Assembly (NCBI RefSeq): GCF_964019385.1 | Contig: NC_088643.1 | Span: forward strand, 17,136,873 to 17,200,872 | Source: Sycon ciliatum | Lineage: Eukaryota; Porifera; Calcarea; Leucosolenida; Sycettidae | Reading direction: 5' to 3' | DNA length: 64,000 bases | Shown: positions 53,561 to 64,000 of the stretch, one piece after another | Layout of the letters: every line of letters begins with the position of its first letter | Numbering within the stretch: position 1 is the stretch's first letter | Notes under the pieces: generated by a model | Told to the model about the DNA's origin: nothing | The model's database searches: none | What the model saw: the letters and a program-made list of their open reading frames with translations, nothing else | Position numbers and translations under genes: made by a program

Positions 53561-55757
53561 TGAATTTAGAAAAGCGATCCTGTCAGCTTTTCTATTATTG
53601 TGTTCACATGGCAGAAAAAACGACACCGCTATGCTACGTAAGTTTCTACGTAAGGTGCTCGGTACTTCACTTAGGCTACGTAAGTTTCTACGTAAGGTGC
53701 TCGGTATTAGATCTACTAACGCGTGGTAGCCGCGTGCTGTGCACGTGCACGGCAGACATTGTGTTGCATGCAGTGCAGTCCGTTTTCGGATGTGCATGCG
53801 CGAGGAACTTCCTTCTTTGGAACTGCTTCTTGCATGAGCTGTTTCGGATATTTCGTGTCCTGGCTTATTTCGCTTCCGCTCTGCTGAGACCTCTTTTCAC
53901 GGAATATTACTCAATGACAGGTGAGTTGACCAGTTCCCTTTGATTCATTTGCTTGTGTTGACTCTTTCATTTACGAAAAGTGTGCTGATTTTAGGTGGAA
54001 TACAATAAAATTAATAATGGAAAAGCTGACAGGATCTCTTTTCTAAATTTAGCTTTTCTGCTGTCGAGGCCTCCTTTTACGGAATACTCAATGACAGGTG
54101 ATCTCTGAGTTGACCAGCTTCCTTCGATTCATTTTGCTTATGCTCACCCTTTCATTTACGGAAACGTGTGCTGATTTTATTCGGATTTAGATCCATTCGT
54201 TTCACCTTGCCATTGCCAACAGTGTGCGAAGAACGTGAGTTCACCTTCTTGACCGTAAGGCTTATGTTGCTGCTGAGGCTTTAAATAGATGTGTTGTCGA
54301 AATACTCATGTTCATTGTACATTGGTGCGTTACAAGTAAGGCACTGGTCATGATTGCTTCCGGCATTCCGTGCTCCGATCATAGGGTAGAATCTGAATTT
54401 TGCAGTGGCATAGCATCGTTGGCAGTTCCCAATCTGGAGGGAAAGGTTCAAAGACGCATTGGCCGAGTACTAGTATGCAAAATAAATTTGCATATCAGGG
54501 AAAATCTCCATTATGGAGAGGTTCATGCATTCAGTGACTTGTTTGCTTCATACGAAACAAGCCAATGGGTGCAGTCTCGTCTCGTGAAAATCTCGTACGA
54601 TTGGATTTGTTTACTCGAGTCTGGGCTGTTTGATTTGTGAGTAGCGCCGAGATTGCACTGCCCCAAATAAAGTTGCGTGCCGGTAGAGCAAGAATTACGA
54701 TCTGCAATCTGTTTGTAGTACCTGCAAGAATGTGCTATACATGTATCGTATTTTCTCTGTTGTTGTTTCAGTTGCCGTCATGTTGCTAAAGAAAGGTTCA
54801 GTGACTCATTTGTTTCATAAAAGACGAGTCAATAGTTTGGTCCGGCTTAGAATCTTTCGCTGTGGAAGAAATCTATTCGTGTCTCTATTGGAGAAATAAT
54901 TGTTTTCACTTGTTATAAAATAGGGTCAAGACAAACTCACAGAGCAAATGCCATCGGTCCCTTGATGTTCGTCCTAAAGAGGTTTGACTAGATATCATTC
55001 ATACTCCCCCGAAGTCGTGTAACATTTTACTATTATGGAATGCCTTGTTTATCTCTCAGTACCTAAAACCATAATATATCCTTGCCCCTTATATCCTCAG
55101 GATCAGTGTAGTTGTTGGAACGAGGTGTCGGACTCAGCGATGTATTTGTTTACATTTTAATGCATGTTTATTGTTCCTACTTTGCTGTGTTGTTTTAGAC
55201 AATCGTGGACACTGAACTGCTTCCAAAAGTGTTATCGACATCAACAGGATTACGATTTCACTACAATATGATGCCGGATGACCTTATCACGACAACCCAT
55301 GACTACAATTATAAACACAGAATCAACAAAAACATCTGCGGCACACACCTGGTTACAATTCTCAAGTAAATGTGATTTAGGGTGTGGACATCTGAATTTT
55401 CTGAAAGACAAGACAATTTTATGACAGTCATGAAATTCGGCAAAATCCACAGAATGACTTGCGTATAAAAAAAGTATCACCGCCACGACCCATATGATTC
55501 CCCTGCAGAAGAACATGAATACATGTATGCAAGACTAGTTCCATTTTCTGCAAGAAAAGGCTTGCACATCAATGCGTGTAAAACGGTATTGAATTTGATA
55601 TGATACACATAGGGGCTCCCGTAAGAAGAACATAGGTCTGTGGGAAACACCCTAGTAAAATAAATAAAATAATAATAACAACATGCAGAGGCGCTACATG
55701 TAGGCCATCATTAGGGCATTCCATTGGTTACACAATTATATCCTTTAGCAAAAAAAA
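53561..55757. other. Unassigned region with a short duplication
   Basis: A segment of about 130 bp (GGAATACTCAATGACAGGTG and the following) occurs at about 53875-54000 and 54058-54190; a 41-bp repeat lies at 53634-53709. A 110-codon ORF at 54308-54640 and an 88-codon minus ORF at 55250-55516 show no motif. I see nothing else. Confidence 0.4.
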
Positions 55758-55765
55758 CAAAAGAA

Positions 55766-56192
55766 ATTATAACAATAAAAACTGCTTTATGGCAGTTTTC
55801 TAAAAAAAGTTATTGTGTTCTAGTCCATGGACCTCGTCTAAAAAGTAAGAAATTAACGAAATGTGATAGCCGAAAATTAAAATTTCACACAAAACCTCAC
55901 AATAATCACACACAGGATGCGAGACGACCTTTTCCCCTCGTGGTCCTCTTTCATATGCAAGCATGTTGGCGCAGTACATGTACTTGTACAAGTACAAGTG
56001 TCGGAATAAACAAGTGTTGAAAGCCGTACTATTAGATCTTCAAGTGTCGTGATTATTGTGAGGTTTTGTGTGAAATTTTAATTTTCGGCTATCACATTTC
56101 GTTAATTTCTTACTTTTTAGACGAGGTCCATGGACTAGAACACAATAACTTTTTTTAGAAAACTGCCATAAAGCAGTTTTTATTGTTATAAT
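55766..56192. mobile_element. Fold-back element, about 150-bp near-perfect arms
   Basis: Arms 55766-55918 and 56045-56192 are inverse copies (ATTATAACAATAAAAACTGC ...). The central 125 bp contain TACATGTACTTGTACAAGTA. The right arm joins a partial copy of the inverted-repeat element. Confidence 0.88.
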
Positions 56193-56673
56193 ATGCATTG
56201 TGGCCAGCCATCTTTGATGGCACGGTACGGTAGGGGATAGGAACGGGACAGGTACTATCGAGGGTAATACGACACCGTCTCCCGTACCGTACAGTACCAT
56301 CAAACACAGCTGGCCACATACAGGTGCCCGCAATATTCAAATAGGGCTTTCAAACGCAAGATAATAACATGAAGCAACTTGGAAGAATGGGTATGAATGC
56401 GAAGTGTATGGGGGAATGCATGTAGGGCGATAGTGCGGGTTCGAATCCCAGGATATGCCAGAAAAAAAATAGGAGAATTCAAAAAATTATAACATCCTAT
56501 GCTTTTTTTGCCGTCAGATACGGATAGCGCCAGGCGTGACACAAACAAACACACAAACAAACACCAAATTAAAGCTGTGTGGACCCTGGCTAGCGCCAGA
56601 CGTTACTGAAGTAACGTCTTCTGCATAGCTACGGGAATAATTATAACATATATACAGTCATGTAGATGTATAG

Positions 56674-56704
56674 CAGGGAGTCATATTATGTAAACGACTC
56701 CCTG
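56674..56704. mobile_element. Third CAGGGAGTC mini-palindrome
   Basis: CAGGGAGTCATATTATG then TAAACGACTCCCTG; same ends as the 38-bp palindrome at 26442. Confidence 0.6.
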
Positions 56705-57028
56705 CTGTATGGGGAGATTTAAATGCAATCAGAATGGATGTTAGTTGTCGTCAGTATAATAATAATAAGAAGAAGAAGAACGCCCGTGATCGGCAGAGTC
56801 AGCGCCGGTCCCAGGAAACGTCAGGACAGACATCTCGTCGACTCCAGAACGCCCGCGATCGGCAGAGTCAGCGCCGATCCAATTGCTATGCAGAAGACGT
56901 TACTTCAGTAACTCATTGAAACGTTTTTGCAATACAATAATGTAGCTAACAACATGCACGATGAGCTAGGCAACAAAGCATAGCGCAGGGCCCTGAGCTT
57001 CCAAGCTCTCTCGTTATAAATACCCAAT

Positions 57029-57076
57029 GCTGTAGACAGCAAGCTGTTTCGGCCATAAAGGCCTCATCAGTACAGC
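57029..57076 (-). ncRNA. Hammerhead ribozyme HHR-D
   Basis: Stem I GCTGTA/TACAGC; CTGATGA; stem II GGCC/GGCC, loop TTTAT; GAA; stem III ACAGC/GCTGT, loop TT; cleavage base C. Complete. Downstream TTATAACGAGAGAGCTTGG links it to the flank of HHR-A. Confidence 0.9.
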
Positions 57077-57230
57077 TACGAGCTAAAAAGGCCGAGCTAC
57101 CAGCCATGGTGCAAAGGAGGCACCACAGACATTAAGGTAGCTCGTTGCTCTAGCGCCAGAGTGCTCAAACTACAAAATGTAGCGGGCATTGCGCGATGCA
57201 GCAGCACTAGAGTATAAATGTAATAACTAA

Positions 57231-58450
57231 ATGCGCACTCATATCACAACCATGAGGACGAATCATGTATTCCAGAACGTTTTCTTGTCACAATTATCAA
57301 TGGAATTCGTGACTAAAGAGAATGATGAAACTACAATAGAATTTATACACTTGGAGTGGAACAGCGAGGATACAAGCATAGTAAGAAAAATAGCACAAGC
57401 TATCGGACCGTTGCCGTGCCGCGTATTTCTTTGCTTGCCCTGGACAGGGAAAGAATCGAAGGACACGGCCCGTGTGGTGAAATCCCTAGTGGAGAAAACC
57501 TACTTTGCCACCAATGTGGTTACCGTGTTCACTACGATCCGTTCGTTCACGATGTTAAAGGATGTCCTACCAACCCTACAATTGAGTCGAAATCGAGAAC
57601 AAACATTAATGTAAACAAAGACGAACACTGTGTCTTATCTTCATTATCAGCGCTGAGAAGGAGCAAACGGCTGGCGCCAGCTCGGTTTGCAGAGGTGACT
57701 GGAAAGATGCATCGAAACTCTCCGGATATGGATGATGCCAGCGGAAGAGTTGACGACTGTCAGGTGTTTGGCAATGGCAAGGGAAGACCGGTCAGGAAGA
57801 GAACGCGACGGCAGCTGGAGGAGGAGTGTGGAAGCGACGTGTGCAGTGACGATGATGAACCCGGTGGTCAGTTGCTGGGAGAGCCGACGACAGGTGAAGG
57901 TGGCAGCGATGATGAAGAGGACGATGACGATGATGGTGCAGATGGTGTGAAGGACGGTGGCGGTCAGAAACCAAGTGAAGGCGGAGACGGTGAGAAGAAG
58001 AAGAATAGATCGGCAATTAAATTGCATTTGTTGTCTAACCCCGTGTGTCGTGAAAGTTATGATGATTCTTGGTTCAGTGTTGTTCGTTCTGCAAGTAGTT
58101 TCAAGCAGTTGAAAGTTCTAGAAGCAGTCTACATTCGCTAGTTTGGAGTTGACAGGAGGGCATGCACATCGAAACCACGCCTTGTCAACGACCCGTTCTT
58201 GCTCAGTTTTAACGACCACACTCAGCAAAGAACAAAACAACAACGAAGCACAACTTTCTTGCTTCGACTTCTGCCGCGCCTTTGTTCTCGTACTCCCCTT
58301 TATGTACAAGTGTTGTGCAGACCCTCCCTTAATATAGTCTGTCTCATTTTGTCCTGAGATGTTTTGATGCATAGTGATTATGACGCTCATCATTCGCTAC
58401 CTTGTCACTGGACAGTTCTGTCCGTTTGGTTTTAGCGAATTCAAATAAAG
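57231..58450 (+). pseudogene. Penelope-like or GIY-YIG-type retroelement 3' end, frameshifted
   Basis: One frame (57231-57614) has VFLCLPWTGKESKDTARVV and TIRSFTMLKDVLPTLQLS, as found before the GIY-YIG domain of Penelope-like Pol proteins. Another frame (57356-58141) ends SAIKLHLLSNPVC ... FKQLKVLEAVYIR, like the end of such a domain, but has a run of Asp/Glu/Gly between and lacks a clear GIY and YIG. The assignment rests on these short resemblances. AATAAAG at 58444-58450 leads straight into the AAC tail. Confidence 0.45.
57269..57306 (-). ncRNA. Decayed hammerhead HHR-E
   Basis: Geometry preserved (stem I ATTCCA/TGGAAT, stem II TTG/CAA, GAA, AACGTT) but the core is TTGATAA, two changes from CTGATGA, so it is expected to be inactive. 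Confidence 0.45.
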
Positions 58451-58451
58451 A

Positions 58452-64000
<5,549 letters not shown>

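Noticed and set aside
54308-54640. 110-residue ORF as a gene
   Set aside because: No motif or flanking gene signals; the length is compatible with chance.

Overview
This is animal nuclear DNA, probably from a marine invertebrate. Short coding exons sit between GT...AG introns, microsatellites are very abundant, and several families of metazoan-type retroelements and DNA transposons are present. There is no bacterial-style gene packing, no operon and no CRISPR. I cannot name the phylum from sequence alone.

Layout. (1) 0.5-21.5 kb, + strand: the 3' part of one multi-exon gene. I trace 25 phase-0 exons, about 807 codons, for a long coiled-coil protein; the 5' end lies outside the window. Eight exons are exactly 84 bp (28 residues, four heptads), and 12 of 25 hold a whole number of heptads. 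Introns carry MITEs and GT, CT or CA repeats, often just before the 3' splice site. (2) 21.5-26.6 kb: transposon graveyard with a three-level nested MITE, a TTAA-flanked palindromic element, a decayed reverse transcriptase and tiny palindromic insertions. (3) 26.9-41.8 kb: two diverged copies of a large segment. Each has a minus-strand gene for a small protein with two RanBP2-type zinc fingers (27.2 and 38.2 kb, the second with a large Gln-rich tract). Later LINE insertions interrupt the segments at 29.5, 31.0 and 36.3 kb. (4) 41.8-50.1 kb: tandem array of six decayed, truncated copies of the same zinc-finger unit, all sharing one premature stop; one is split by a hAT-like element. (5) 50.1-58.4 kb: mosaic of MITEs, tRNA-like repeats, hammerhead ribozymes and a Penelope-like 3' end. 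(6) 58.45-64.0 kb: 5.5 kb of pure (AAC)n.

Most interesting result: at least four complete and five weaker or decayed hammerhead self-cleaving ribozymes can be folded by eye. They fall into several sequence classes, mostly on the minus strand. One element copy at 28.4 kb begins exactly at the nucleotide where a related ribozyme at 45.0 kb would cut, which fits mobilisation of ribozyme-processed RNA (retrozyme or Penelope-like behaviour).

Apart from the coiled-coil gene and the two intact zinc-finger ORFs, nearly all long ORFs here are products of simple repeats or decayed mobile elements.
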